DNA from: CAVQND01 sp049518415
GTDB taxonomy: Bacteria > Verrucomicrobiota > Verrucomicrobiia > Limisphaerales > UBA8199
Length of the DNA stretch: 64,000 nt
NCBI GenBank assembly: GCA_049518415.1
Contig: JBEKRX010000031.1
Location: 1 to 64,000, forward strand
Reading direction: 5' to 3'
A model generated the notes under the pieces. That model was given only the letters and a program-made list of their open reading frames with translations, had not been told where the DNA came from and did no database searches. The number at the start of each line of letters is the position of its first letter. The first letter of the stretch is position 1. Made by a program: the position numbers and the translations under genes. Of the stretch, positions 9,401 to 18,711 are shown in pieces.

Positions 9401-12400
9401 TCACGAGTGAATAACCATGCCCATCCGTGATCGGGTACCAGCGGTTGTCATAGCTGAAATCGAGGATTTTCTCGCCATAAGGGTCCTCGAGCCGGAGGCG
9501 TTCGCCGGCGTTGTCCAGTTTCCCCGTGAACTGGCCCGCGACCGGCAAGCCGCTTCCATAGCGCAAGGCGAACGCATTCGTGTCGCGAACCAATAGCACA
9601 CGCGCGCCCGCGGCCAGGTTCGTAATCGCCCCCGCCGCGAAGTCGAACTGCACGCCTTCGGTGAACCGCACGCCGCGCAAGTCCAGGGGGACGGGGCCGA
9701 TGTTCCTCAGCTCCAGGAATTCAAACAGTTGCGCGTCGATGTTGGTGTATCCGGGCAGGGGATCGGGGTTGTAAAAGATTTCCGTAATCCTCAGGAACCG
9801 CTGGGCCAGGCTCGGGCTGCCGACATAGCTGTTGCTGTTCACCAGCCGCCCGGTCGGATCCGTCAAGACCAGGCTTTCGCCCCACGCGGACAGGTTGCCG
9901 TCGTACGGGCCCACCACGAGCCGCTGCTCACCGCCCTTCGGGCTTGCCTGCCGGCTGCGGAAAGCGTTCACGTCCGGCGAAACAAATATCGCCGACCGCG
10001 CCGGGATCACCGTGCCCGGTTTAAACTGAAAGCGCACACCGCCGTCGAGGCGCCAATTGGAAATGTCCACCGCGTAGCTATTCGGGTTCGTAAGCGAGAG
10101 CCATTCCTGCAACGGGTTGCCACTGCTCGGGCGGTACTCGAGACCGTCGATTTGCACCACGGCATTCGTCGGCTGGGCCGCGGGGATCTCGCCGCCGTTG
10201 GTTACGGACATCGTGCGGAAAAGGAACGTTCGGCGTCCGGGCAGGAACTCGTTCCAAATGCGGTTCACAGCCTGCGTGATGGTCTCGCGGGTGCCCCACG
10301 TCCCCCATCTGGCCAGGTCGAGCGCGGCGTCGGGGGCGATCTGGTCCCGTAAAGCGAGGGTCTTCAGGCGGTAGAAATCATTGGTGACCGGCGTGCCGGG
10401 CGGCTGGAACAACTCATCCATCAACGTGCGCAAGCGGCGCAGAAACATCTGGCGCGTCGCGGGTGTGTCGTAGATGGGTGTGAACACGGTGTTGCCGTAG
10501 CCAACCGTGATGCCCTGGTTGGTGTAAATGGTTTCGTCGAAATACTCGTAGCACGGTGTCCCGCAGGTCCAGACCCTGCCAAAACTAAGGTCCACGTCCC
10601 AGGGCATCCCCTGCCATTCGCCGGTGCCGTCGCTGTCCCGGTACAGGTAGTAGTTCTTGAAACAGCAGTCGACGTCCGCGGTGATGATTTTGGCCGCGAG
10701 GAAGTCGATGACCTCGGGCACATTGAGATTGTCGAACATGAACGCCTGCCTGGCCGTGGCGTTCGGCTGGCCCATGCCCGTGATGAGCGCCTGGAGATCG
10801 GCAGTCCCCTCGTTTTTCCTGGTTTTCTTCTCCGCACCCGCGACGCTCTCGGCGGAGTTATACATCTTGTAGAGCGCGCCCTGCGGGTCGAGCCCCAGGC
10901 GTTGCAGAAAATCGTCATTGCCGCTTTCCACCACGTTGGCCACGCTGAAAAAGGAGCGGTTCTGTTGCACGCGCACCGGGAAGGCAAAATGGCTCGGCGC
11001 TCCACCATCGCGATACGTTTCATGCGCCAGCACATTGCGCATCTCCGTCTTGTCGGCCCAGGTGGTCAGCAGGTTCAGATCCCCTACCCGCGGCGCATCG
11101 TCCGACCAGCGGAACTTGTAGCCCGGGTTAAAAACGAGATCGTAGCTCTGCTTCGGAAAGCTGCGCGTCGACTCCCCATGGAGATTAACCCCGATGTTAT
11201 CGTAGAACTCGCCGTTGAAGAAAAGCGAGCATCGCGCGGTAACGTCGGAGTTCGCGGCGCTGGGGTTCTGGATGAACCAGTGCAGCACCGGCAGGCGGGA
11301 GTTGGTCAGCACGGGATCGAAGACGACCGTTCCGAAGTATTGCGGGCTCCGCGAGGGGTTTGGAAAGGCCGGGGCCCGTGTCTCCTGGCTGTTCATGTCC
11401 GCCGCCACGATGCAATAGCGGACCATCTGCCCGGGGTGTGACGCGCTGGCGGGGATCCGGGCGCCATACACGGAGTCGCCCGCAGCGCCGTCTCCGTGGT
11501 TGCCATCGTCATACATCGGCGTCGTCGACTCGGCCACGTACATGGTGCGATACTTGAGGGTCACGGATTTGACCGGGCGCAGGCTCGGGGTGACGCGCGC
11601 CTGCACCACCAGGTCGTCGTTGTCCCCCGGCACCAACGGGGTGTGGGCGACATCGCTGATAATCGGGCCGATGGTCAGCGAACCGGCCCCGTTTGGGGCG
11701 CCTGGAGTCGGCACCGTGAAATAAGCGTGCTGCCCTGGGTCCATCCCTGGTTTTGTGCCAATCAGCTCCGGCAGGACCAGGAAATCCCGGTCCGAGGGAC
11801 TGGCGTTCAGTCCGTGGATCGCGAGCACATTGGTGCCCGCCACCAGCAAGTCGCGGTTCCCCGAAAGGTCGATTTCTTCCGCGACGCTGGTCTCCGGCGG
11901 GGAGCGTGAAGCTGTGGCCGTGGAATTCCAAACCGCGCCCTCGGAGGGGGGCTGGTCGATAGCCGCGGAGAACGTGCAGCCGTCGCACGAATCATCGAGG
12001 CTGCCGTCCGTTCCTTTCGGATCGAGCGCAAAATCAAGGTAGTCGCCCGCCTGGATATTCATGAGCACGAGATTGGTTTGGAGCCCCGCGGCATCGTTGT
12101 AGGCGAGCGTCCAACTGAAGCGCTCGACACCGTTCTGCAAGACGCGCAACGTGGCGCCGCTCCCGCAGGCGACGTTCTCCTTTGCGAAAGCGATTCGGCA
12201 GGTCACCTGGCCCGAGGTCTTGCTGATCCAGCGCCGGATAGGCCAGTGCACGCCACCGCTGTTAGTGCCGTTCGGCCGCCATCCGCCCAGAGAAATCATG
12301 GTCCAGGGCGGGTCGCCCGGCCGGAGCACCCACGCCCCGCCATTCCAGGTCCACTGCGTCCCCGCACTGGAAAAATCCGCGGAGGCATCATAGACCCCAT

Positions 12401-14006
12401 CCGCATCGGCGCTTTGGTCATAATACCCGTAATACCAATTGTTGAACCCCTGCTGGCCGGTGCTGGACCAGTCGGCCACGCTATCGGCTTGGAGCCCGCC
12501 GGGCGACGCTACCGGAGCATTACGCGTCGCCACGGGCACCCCGTTGAGATACGCGACGAACCCGTCATTGTACCATATCCGGAGCTTCAGTTGATCCAGG
12601 TCTGCAGGGTCGGCGGCCACAAACGGCAAGCGCAGGTAAACGGTCGCGTTGGAGCCGCACATTAGCCCCCCCACCTGGCTGCCCATCAGGCTGGTCATGT
12701 AATTCAGGCTCGAAACGGTTAACAGGTTCGCCGACCCGTCACCGCCATCGTCGGTTTCGCCGCCGGCGCCAATGGGAGTTAAAGCCAGGTCAACCACGTC
12801 GCCCTGGCGCACCTCCCCCAGCATCACATCCCGACTCACGCCCGTCGTGTCGTCCCCGCCGATAGCGGCCGAATCCTTGAGCACGCCGTTCAGATAGAGC
12901 TGGCCGGTGACGCCCGATCCGGTCGGGTTGGTCTTATACATTCGCCACCGGGCCTGCATGATCGCCGTGGTGGTGCTGCGCCAACGCCGGATGACCCAGT
13001 GTTCGGCGCCGTTGTTGGTGCCGTTGGGGCAGGCATCTGTCTGGCCGACCGTGTCCCAGGGAACGGTAGCCGACGGCCAGCGATACTGGCTGCCCGTCCA
13101 ATAGTTGCTCGCTCCGTAAGCGGCATCACTGCGCGGGAACAACACAAAATCGTTCGTCTGGTAGCCCGGGGAACCGTCGGCCGATTGGTTGTAATATCCG
13201 TAATACCAGCCGCGACTGCCCTGCACTCCTTCCGCGCTCCAATCCGCCACCGAGTCCGCGACCGGCACCAGGATTAACGAGTTATTCAGGTCGAAACCCA
13301 CGCCGGTTGTCACGTCCGTCCAGCCCGCGTCATCGAAAGCTGGTAAAACCCAGTTCGTTCCCAGGGCGGCGTTGGGTGGCACCAGGAGTTTTCCCGCCGC
13401 ACCGCGCCCCAGCAAGGTCACGGTCTGCGACGTGATGGGCAGGCCATAGCTCAGGTCGTCCGCTTGCGGCGGGAAACTCGGCGCGTAGGCCGTTGCTATC
13501 GTAATCCCATCCGGTTTAACCAGGGCGAGATACTCGCCGTCCTTGGAGAGCTTAAAATTGGTGTGCAGGGGGTTGCCCGGAACCCGGCGGTCCTTTTTCG
13601 AGGCAAAAACCACGAGAAATTGCCCGGCCGCCAGGTTGGTTGACGGGAACTGCCACTTGTTCAACTGGTCGCTTTTATCGGTCAGATACCAGCCGCCCAG
13701 GTCCACCGGCGCGGCGCTGACGTTGCAAACCTCAATCCAATCTTCGAAGTTGCCATCCTCATCCCTGAGGGTCCTGATGTTCGAGGCTTGGAACTCGGAC
13801 AGAACGACTTGTGCGCCCGGCCGGGCGGGAGCGCATAAGCTCAGGAACAGGCTTAACCAAAGAACGGATTGTCTTGCCGAACCGCGCACAGAAAGCAGTC
13901 TAGCAAGATTCGCGCCCCATGACAAGAAAAATCTCGGCGCATAACCCTTGGGGCGCAATCGCGAGCTGACGGTGTTTCCTGAGCGAATCAAGAGGCGAAG
14001 ATTCAC
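6450..14006 (-). CDS. Giant secreted protein with lamin-tail, CotH-kinase and Ig-like domains
   Basis: A 2518-aa exported protein. The longest frame starts at a GTG (14006); a signal-peptide-like segment lies at about residues 46-66 (SVLWLSLFLSLCAPARPGAQ), so the true start may be later. Approximate order: lamin-tail domain (67-170); a galactose-binding-like region interrupted by two related modules with DSVADWS..WYYGYY (about 240-690); a CotH kinase-like domain (about 900-1230, with NLHGESTRSFPKQSYDLVF and MPWDVDLSFGRVW); four more lamin-tail domains (about 1280-1890, each with an INE/SEI/TEI start and NWYLTD-like strands); Ig-like domains; a galactose-binding-like domain (2085-2265); an Ig domain; a cadherin-like domain; and a C-terminal beta domain ending YYRVRQQ. 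CotH kinases phosphorylate proteins in Bacillus spores; here a cell-surface role is inferred. No PEP-CTERM motif is present. Confidence 0.85.
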   Translation of the reverse strand: MNLRLLIRSGNTVSSRLRPKGYAPRFFLSWGANLARLLSVRGSARQSVLWLSLFLSLCAPARPGAQVVLSEFQASNIRTLRDEDGNFEDWIEVCNVSAAPVDLGGWYLTDKSDQLNKWQFPSTNLAAGQFLVVFASKKDRRVPGNPLHTNFKLSKDGEYLALVKPDGITIATAYAPSFPPQADDLSYGLPITSQTVTLLGRGAAGKLLVPPNAALGTNWVLPAFDDAGWTDVTTGVGFDLNNSLILVPVADSVADWSAEGVQGSRGWYYGYYNQSADGSPGYQTNDFVLFPRSDAAYGASNYWTGSQYRWPSATVPWDTVGQTDACPNGTNNGAEHWVIRRWRSTTTAIMQARWRMYKTNPTGSGVTGQLYLNGVLKDSAAIGGDDTTGVSRDVMLGEVRQGDVVDLALTPIGAGGETDDGGDGSANLLTVSSLNYMTSLMGSQVGGLMCGSNATVYLRLPFVAADPADLDQLKLRIWYNDGFVAYLNGVPVATRNAPVASPGGLQADSVADWSSTGQQGFNNWYYGYYDQSADADGVYDASADFSSAGTQWTWNGGAWVLRPGDPPWTMISLGGWRPNGTNSGGVHWPIRRWISKTSGQVTCRIAFAKENVACGSGATLRVLQNGVERFSWTLAYNDAAGLQTNLVLMNIQAGDYLDFALDPKGTDGSLDDSCDGCTFSAAIDQPPSEGAVWNSTATASRSPPETSVAEEIDLSGNRDLLVAGTNVLAIHGLNASPSDRDFLVLPELIGTKPGMDPGQHAYFTVPTPGAPNGAGSLTIGPIISDVAHTPLVPGDNDDLVVQARVTPSLRPVKSVTLKYRTMYVAESTTPMYDDGNHGDGAAGDSVYGARIPASASHPGQMVRYCIVAADMNSQETRAPAFPNPSRSPQYFGTVVFDPVLTNSRLPVLHWFIQNPSAANSDVTARCSLFFNGEFYDNIGVNLHGESTRSFPKQSYDLVFNPGYKFRWSDDAPRVGDLNLLTTWADKTEMRNVLAHETYRDGGAPSHFAFPVRVQQNRSFFSVANVVESGNDDFLQRLGLDPQGALYKMYNSAESVAGAEKKTRKNEGTADLQALITGMGQPNATARQAFMFDNLNVPEVIDFLAAKIITADVDCCFKNYYLYRDSDGTGEWQGMPWDVDLSFGRVWTCGTPCYEYFDETIYTNQGITVGYGNTVFTPIYDTPATRQMFLRRLRTLMDELFQPPGTPVTNDFYRLKTLALRDQIAPDAALDLARWGTWGTRETITQAVNRIWNEFLPGRRTFLFRTMSVTNGGEIPAAQPTNAVVQIDGLEYRPSSGNPLQEWLSLTNPNSYAVDISNWRLDGGVRFQFKPGTVIPARSAIFVSPDVNAFRSRQASPKGGEQRLVVGPYDGNLSAWGESLVLTDPTGRLVNSNSYVGSPSLAQRFLRITEIFYNPDPLPGYTNIDAQLFEFLELRNIGPVPLDLRGVRFTEGVQFDFAAGAITNLAAGARVLLVRDTNAFALRYGSGLPVAGQFTGKLDNAGERLRLEDPYGEKILDFSYDNRWYPITDGHGYSLVIVDDTILWSLWGEKTSWRPNGALGGKPGQSDPLPPDFPAIVINEVLAHTDPPQVDAIELYNPAATNVNVGNWYLTDDFNVARKFRIPYPTIIPPQSFIYFTEAQFNSTPGVFPSFALNSEGDDVWLFSADAASTLTGYVQGFDFGATANGVSLGRYTNSAGEIDYPAQVAVTLGRANAGPLVGPIVLSEIMYHPAPTTPSNTPASYIELANVASVSTPLFNPAEPTNTWRLRNAVDFDFPTNVVMSAGSRLLVVGFDPVTNTPALNSFCALYGVPPGTPIYGPWQGSLGNADETIELKKPDPWGTNGVPYVMVEKVHYLDHAPWPESADGAGSSLQRRTLSAYANEPTNWFASTPTAGAPNQPNLLPTVQLTSPIPGTTYQIPTNVLIAATAADSDGTILRVEFRADGQKLGEVLAEPYTFVWTNPAPRSHSLTAVAVDDCLGATESAAVGIAVVSPPPMVSLTQPADGTVVLAGSGLPVTANATSADGGIDRVEFYAGDLLFAQLFAPPYAMTLSSAVAATYALTAVAVDTLGSASTSAVVRAGFTTGSNAPTTLVPTGSTWKYLDDGSNQGTNWVAPGFDDSTWKSGKAELGYGDAAKGRPEATEISYGPDASKKWVTYYFRQAFTVAQAASLQGLSLSLLRDDGAIVYLNGKEVFRSNMPDRPIDYLQLALNAVAGAEETTYFQKAVDSSLMRDGTNVLAVEVHQASRDSPDVSFDLSFAGTRTLLAPAILGQPASQKIQAGGTAVFSVDAGGTSPLSYQWRLNDAPIQDATAPMLVVTNANAADVGAYQVLITNAVGWVMSASATLSLTNGPPVPGADGLLVLQGQQASVPDSTLLANDIDPGGQPLVLTAVSASSHFGATVTWSAGQVNYRPAPDFLGSDWFTYTVAASGGLSAEGRVEVLVYSGTLPATNQLSIVPLTTGYRLRYCGAPARLCELQRSADLAHWNTLVETTIPPHGIVEYLESNPPVSGAYYRVRQQ
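13884..13920 (-). promoter_or_regulatory. Possible promoter inside the annotated 5' end of the giant gene
   Basis: On the minus strand TTGTCA is followed after exactly 17 nt by TAGACT, immediately upstream of an in-frame GTG and the signal-peptide coding region. If it is the real sigma70-type promoter, the upstream GTG at 14006 is not used and the gene starts near residue 40. Confidence 0.35.
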
Positions 14007-14042
14007 TTTTCGGTCGTTGCGAGCGAGTGAGCACCAAGAAAG

Positions 14043-14066
14043 AGGACCGGGCTGTCGCCCGGTCCT
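14043..14066 (-). terminator. Intrinsic terminator after the 1526-aa PA14 gene
   Basis: A perfect 10-bp stem, AGGACCGGGC / GCCCGGTCCT with a 4-nt loop, lies 30 bp past the TAA at 14096-14098. On the minus strand it is followed by CTTTCTTGG. It separates the gene from the next minus-strand gene. Confidence 0.75.
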
Positions 14067-14095
14067 TGGCTAAGGTTCAATTAACGAGGCCAGCG

Positions 14096-17000
14096 TTACT
14101 GCTTGACCCGATAGAATGTCGTCGCGCCCGGAGCCGGGGTGACAACAAACGGACTGATCGCGCCCAGGACCGGAGTGTAAGTCCCCCGCACCGTCGGGGA
14201 GGATACGAGGGTCCCGGTCGCCCAGGTGATCCTCACCTTGCCGGCCACGTCAAGCGCAATCTTCAGTTGCGGATCAAAAACCGCCGAATAATCGCCGTAA
14301 TCGCGGATCTGCGCCAGGAACGTCCCCTGGTCGGCCGGATCGGTAATGTTCGCGTTCTCCGGCGCGAAGTCCGGGCCGACGTACACGGTAGCTGGCATGG
14401 GCCTCTTGCTCGCATCGTCAACCCCCCACGTCGTGGAACCGAGGGCGACCCAGTTCACGCCGTCGTCGCTCCGATACGTGGTGAAGGTCTGCCCGACGCG
14501 CTGGAGGCGGCACCAGGCATCCGGATACGCCGGTATGGCGTTGGCCCCGGTCATATTAGCTCCGGTGGTTATGCCGCCGGTGTCCAACCGCCGGTTGAGT
14601 TCCCATTCCTGCGGGCCAAGCAACCCCGGCCCGAGAACGGCTCCAACTGGGGTGACGAGGCACTTCTGGTAACGAGCGGCGGTGGTCGCCTGCGTGGCCC
14701 GGTCCACTCCGAAGCTCGTCGCGTCTTTAGCGATCAGGCCCGCGCGGGCCCATTGACTGGAGCCGTCCTGGTAAGCCACCCGGAGCTTCTTGTCGAAGTC
14801 ACCCGTGACCTGCTCGTAAACGAACGCGGCTTCGTCGTAGTTGTTCCACGCAGCGATGCCGTCGCTGTAAATGTCGAAGCCGTTGGGAGCCACCGGCACC
14901 ACGGCGTTCCACCCGCCGAGTTCGTTGGCGCCCACCACGCCCCATTTCATCTTCGTATCCACGGTGAACGGCACCGTCACGGAGGTGATCTTATTGCCGT
15001 ACAGATCGGCCACGTTCCTGACCGTAAGAGTACCGCTGCCCGTAAGCCCGGTGACTTTCAGCAAGGCCGTCTGCTTCCGCACCATGGCCAGGGGATTTTG
15101 GGAGTTGGCGGTGAACCTGTTGGTTTGCCAACTGAACCCCGTAATCGTGCCGGGCGGCGAAACCGAGTAGTTCGAGAGCAGTTGTCCCGAGACCTCGTCC
15201 ACCGTCTCGTCGAACCCGACGCCGACGTCCACGACGCCGGCAGTTTCATCCAGCATGGCACCCACCGAGACCACGGGCGGAAAGGTGTCCACCATGACCG
15301 TGAGCGTGGCCACGGAACTGGCTGATGAATAGGGCGGCACGGAGGCGATCAAGCGGAACTGCGTGCCATCGTCCGCCAACCCCAGGATCGACGTCTGGTA
15401 GGACGCGCCCGTGGCGCCGGCAATGTCGGTCCAGGTCGAGCTGCCCTTGGGCGCCGACTGCCACTGATAAAACACTTGCGTGCCGTAAGCCGAGCTGCCG
15501 GTTGCGGCGGCCGTGAACTTCGCCGTCTGCCCCTGCACGACGCTCACATTCTGCGGCTGCGAGGTGAACGTGACGCTCGCGCCGCTCGGATCGAAGTAGT
15601 AGCCGATGACGCTGCCAGCCAGCCTCGGCGCATCACCATTGTTCGGATCGGGTTCACCTGCCAACTTGTAGGTCGCCCCGGAGTAGTCAGAGCCGCACCA
15701 ACTGGGATCATGATGGACGAGCAACATATAATACCGGTGGCCGTTTGTCAGCGTGATGGTGTTGCCCGACGGCCAGTCGGTGTTGGCAAACGTGTCGGAG
15801 CGCAACGGCGTCAGGTCGGTGCTGTTTGGATCGGGGGGAGGGGGCTGCCCCAACATCCAATCGCGCGGGTTGGTCCAACCACCTGGTTCCGCCGTGATCA
15901 GATGCTTGTTCGCCGGATTTTCGTCCGTGCTCAGATACAGCCAAAAACGGTCGGCGCCGCAAGTAAAGAACACGTAATCGCCGCTCGTCGGCGGGATGAA
16001 GTAGCCTTCGATCGTATCGAAATAATTCCTCGCCGGGTCGTCGGAGAGAACGCGATAAATGCCGTCCGCCGGATACTCCCATCTGAGCTCGATGTCCCTG
16101 CGATCCGGGTTGTTCGGGAACCGGGGATCGTTAAACAGGCCGTTGGGAGTGCCGCCGGTGCCGTTATCGACGTTGCTGTACTTCTGGTGGAGGGCGGCTC
16201 CGGTCAGGAACATCAGGGACCGCACCTCGATCTGGGTGTTCGGGGCGATCGTGTTCGGCGGGGTGGCCGTGTCCTGCACGCCGTTGATGGTCAAAATATA
16301 GACCTTGTTCTCCGCCAGCTTGCTGGTCGTCAGTTTCACCGTCAGGAGGTCCAGGCGGGCAACGGAGGAGACGGTGATGCCCTGGTCCATCTGGTAACGG
16401 GAGGCCAGCAGGGCCGTGTCGGTCACCGGTTCGGAGAACGTTACCACCACATGGGTCCACGTCATATCCGTCGAGGCCTTGACCACCGTGGGCGGCACGA
16501 TGTCCACGGAAACGGTCAGCGTGGCGACGGAACTGGTTGCCGAGACGGGCGGCACGGTGGCGATGACCCGGAACTGCTTGCCATCATCCCCCGCGACCAG
16601 GAACGGGGTCGTGTAGGTCGCGGCGGTAGCCCCGGGAATGTCGGTCCAGGTGGAGCTGCCCTTGGGGGCGGATTGCCACTGGTAATACACGTTCGTGGTG
16701 TAGGCCGAAGTGCCGGAAGCGAGCGCTGAGAAATTGGTCTTGGTGCCAGCGAGGACGCTCGCACTTTGCGGCTGCAGGCTGAAGGTGACGCTCCCCACGG
16801 TGGGATCCAGGTACGAACCCACCACGCTGCCGGTCAGCGTCGGCGCAGAGCCATTAGCGGGGTCAGCGTCGGTGTCTAACTTGTAGGTCGCGGCGAACCA
16901 GTCCCCACCGGCCCAACTCGGATCAAAGTGCGCCAACAACAGGTAATACCGGTTGCCATTTGTCAGGGTGATGGTGTTGCCATCCGGCCATTGGGTGCCG

Positions 17001-18676
17001 CTATACCGGTCAGAGCGAGTCAGGTCCAGAATGTTGTCGTAACTCGTCAGCCAACTGCGCGGTTCGCTCCAGCCAGACGCCGCCGCGATTAGGCACTTGT
17101 TCGCCGGGCTTTCGTCGGTGCTCAGGTACAGCCAGCCATAGTCGGCAAAAGCGATGACAAATACGTAGTTGGCGGTCGTCGGCGGGATGAAATAGCCGTC
17201 CAGGGTGTCGAAGTAATATCTGTTTGCCACCCCAGAGGGATCGGCAGCCTCATCACGGCCAATGGCGTCGGCCGGATACTCATACCGCGTCATGAGGTCC
17301 CTGCGATCCGGGTTGTTTGGAAACCGGGGATCGTTAAACAGGTTGGCGATAGTGTTGCCCGCGTTGTTGTCAAAGCCTTTATACTTCTGGTGGAGCACGA
17401 CGCCGGGCGCGAAGACAAAGGACTTGAACTGAACCTGGGTATTGGCGGCAATCGTGTTGGCGGGGGTGGCCGTGTCTTGCACTCCGTTGATGGTCAGGGT
17501 GTAGAGCTTGCCGCTCGCCATCGTGCTGGTGTTCAGCTTCACCGTCAGGAGGTCCACGCGGTCAACCGAGGAGACGCCCACCCCCTGGTCAATCCCGTAA
17601 TGGGAGGCCAGCAGCGCGCCGTCGGACACGGGTTCGGAGAACGTCACCAGGACGTCGGTGAACGAGGCATCCGCCACCGCTTTCACCACCGTGGGCGGCG
17701 CGGTGTCGGCCGTCACCGTGAGCCTGACTTCACTGCTGTACAAGGGAATGCCCGGGACGGCGACGTAACACTTCACCATCATGCCGTCTTGGGCCTTCTT
17801 CGGCCACGCAATCGAGTAGTTCGTGCCATTGGCGCCTGGAATCTCCACGCCGTTCGTAAACCATTGATAGAACGTGTCGAGCTGGGCCTTGTCGCCCAAC
17901 GGAACTGGCCCACCCAGGGTGGGTGTGAGGGTGGTACTGCTGGTGTATTTGCCGTAAGGCGTCACCGCCGTCGCCGCTATCGAAAAGGTGACGACCGGCA
18001 CGTTCTCGGGTACGGAAGTGGCCACGGGCTGCTGCGTGATCGCCAGGGAGGCACCCGCCGGGTCCGCCATCGAACTCAGCATCGTGCTGACCAGCGGCAC
18101 CAGCGAGGCCGCCGGCGTCGTGCCGCTGGCGGCTTGCATTGCGACCTCGACGTAATCACCCTCCGCCCCTTCCTTCATGAGGATCTTGACGGCATATTTC
18201 TGGCCGACTACCAGGTGCCACGGCGCTAACGTCGTCTGAGGGTAGCCTACCTCCAAGAAGCCCTTGCAGCAGCCAGTTTCCTCCGCCACAAGTTGCAGGT
18301 TCGCCGCAGTCGCGTCGGTGCTAAGCCACAATTGCGAGGCGTCATCACTTGCGAGGTAGAAATTATAATCGTCCGTCACGGTCGGGGTAATCCAGCCCGT
18401 CATCCGGGCGCCGTATTGTTCGTGCGAGTCATCCGGGAAAACGCCCCGGCTGTTGAACCCAGCCGCGTAGCTCGTCATGTCCGGGATGTTCGCGACATAG
18501 TTGGGGTCGAAGTCCAGGAGGGCCACGTCGGTCCCGGTGAGGGTCGCGTCGCGCAGCGGCGGGAACCAACATTCGTATTTGAGGAAACCCCGGGTTTCCA
18601 CGGAGGCTGCCTGGCATGGAATACTGGTCAGGCCAACCAGTCCCAGCGCGCAGAGTAGGGTTGTTGTTGTTTTCAT
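14096..18676 (-). CDS. Large secreted PA14/Ig-like modular protein
   Basis: A 1526-aa exported protein starting at ATG 18676 (MKTTTTLLCALGLVGL then TSIPCQAA, a signal peptide). It carries a PA14-type domain (about 25-175) and an Ig-like domain (205-320). Then come two copies of a unit of SbsA-like Ig domain (VVKA..DVLVTFSEPVSD), PA14-like domain (YFIPPTT..YVF, LYLSTDE) and Ig domain. A divergent half unit follows, then a concanavalin-like region resembling DUF1349 (about 1240-1470, with GDFDKKLRV and DAWCRLQRVGQTF), and a C-terminal beta domain ending TFYRVKQ. PA14 domains bind carbohydrates, so an outer-surface glycan-binding or adhesive role is likely. The repeated unit is about 1.2 kb (15.29-16.50 and 16.50-17.70 kb). 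Confidence 0.85.
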   Translation of the reverse strand: MKTTTTLLCALGLVGLTSIPCQAASVETRGFLKYECWFPPLRDATLTGTDVALLDFDPNYVANIPDMTSYAAGFNSRGVFPDDSHEQYGARMTGWITPTVTDDYNFYLASDDASQLWLSTDATAANLQLVAEETGCCKGFLEVGYPQTTLAPWHLVVGQKYAVKILMKEGAEGDYVEVAMQAASGTTPAASLVPLVSTMLSSMADPAGASLAITQQPVATSVPENVPVVTFSIAATAVTPYGKYTSSTTLTPTLGGPVPLGDKAQLDTFYQWFTNGVEIPGANGTNYSIAWPKKAQDGMMVKCYVAVPGIPLYSSEVRLTVTADTAPPTVVKAVADASFTDVLVTFSEPVSDGALLASHYGIDQGVGVSSVDRVDLLTVKLNTSTMASGKLYTLTINGVQDTATPANTIAANTQVQFKSFVFAPGVVLHQKYKGFDNNAGNTIANLFNDPRFPNNPDRRDLMTRYEYPADAIGRDEAADPSGVANRYYFDTLDGYFIPPTTANYVFVIAFADYGWLYLSTDESPANKCLIAAASGWSEPRSWLTSYDNILDLTRSDRYSGTQWPDGNTITLTNGNRYYLLLAHFDPSWAGGDWFAATYKLDTDADPANGSAPTLTGSVVGSYLDPTVGSVTFSLQPQSASVLAGTKTNFSALASGTSAYTTNVYYQWQSAPKGSSTWTDIPGATAATYTTPFLVAGDDGKQFRVIATVPPVSATSSVATLTVSVDIVPPTVVKASTDMTWTHVVVTFSEPVTDTALLASRYQMDQGITVSSVARLDLLTVKLTTSKLAENKVYILTINGVQDTATPPNTIAPNTQIEVRSLMFLTGAALHQKYSNVDNGTGGTPNGLFNDPRFPNNPDRRDIELRWEYPADGIYRVLSDDPARNYFDTIEGYFIPPTSGDYVFFTCGADRFWLYLSTDENPANKHLITAEPGGWTNPRDWMLGQPPPPDPNSTDLTPLRSDTFANTDWPSGNTITLTNGHRYYMLLVHHDPSWCGSDYSGATYKLAGEPDPNNGDAPRLAGSVIGYYFDPSGASVTFTSQPQNVSVVQGQTAKFTAAATGSSAYGTQVFYQWQSAPKGSSTWTDIAGATGASYQTSILGLADDGTQFRLIASVPPYSSASSVATLTVMVDTFPPVVSVGAMLDETAGVVDVGVGFDETVDEVSGQLLSNYSVSPPGTITGFSWQTNRFTANSQNPLAMVRKQTALLKVTGLTGSGTLTVRNVADLYGNKITSVTVPFTVDTKMKWGVVGANELGGWNAVVPVAPNGFDIYSDGIAAWNNYDEAAFVYEQVTGDFDKKLRVAYQDGSSQWARAGLIAKDATSFGVDRATQATTAARYQKCLVTPVGAVLGPGLLGPQEWELNRRLDTGGITTGANMTGANAIPAYPDAWCRLQRVGQTFTTYRSDDGVNWVALGSTTWGVDDASKRPMPATVYVGPDFAPENANITDPADQGTFLAQIRDYGDYSAVFDPQLKIALDVAGKVRITWATGTLVSSPTVRGTYTPVLGAISPFVVTPAPGATTFYRVKQ

Positions 18677-18711
18677 TTGAACTGTTTTTGCGTTTTTGTG
18701 AAGGAACAATC

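Noticed and set aside
14027..16729. Long plus-strand frames (432 and 417 aa)
   Set aside because: Antisense shadows of the 1526-aa PA14 gene, rich in Arg/His/Gly as expected of antisense high-GC DNA.
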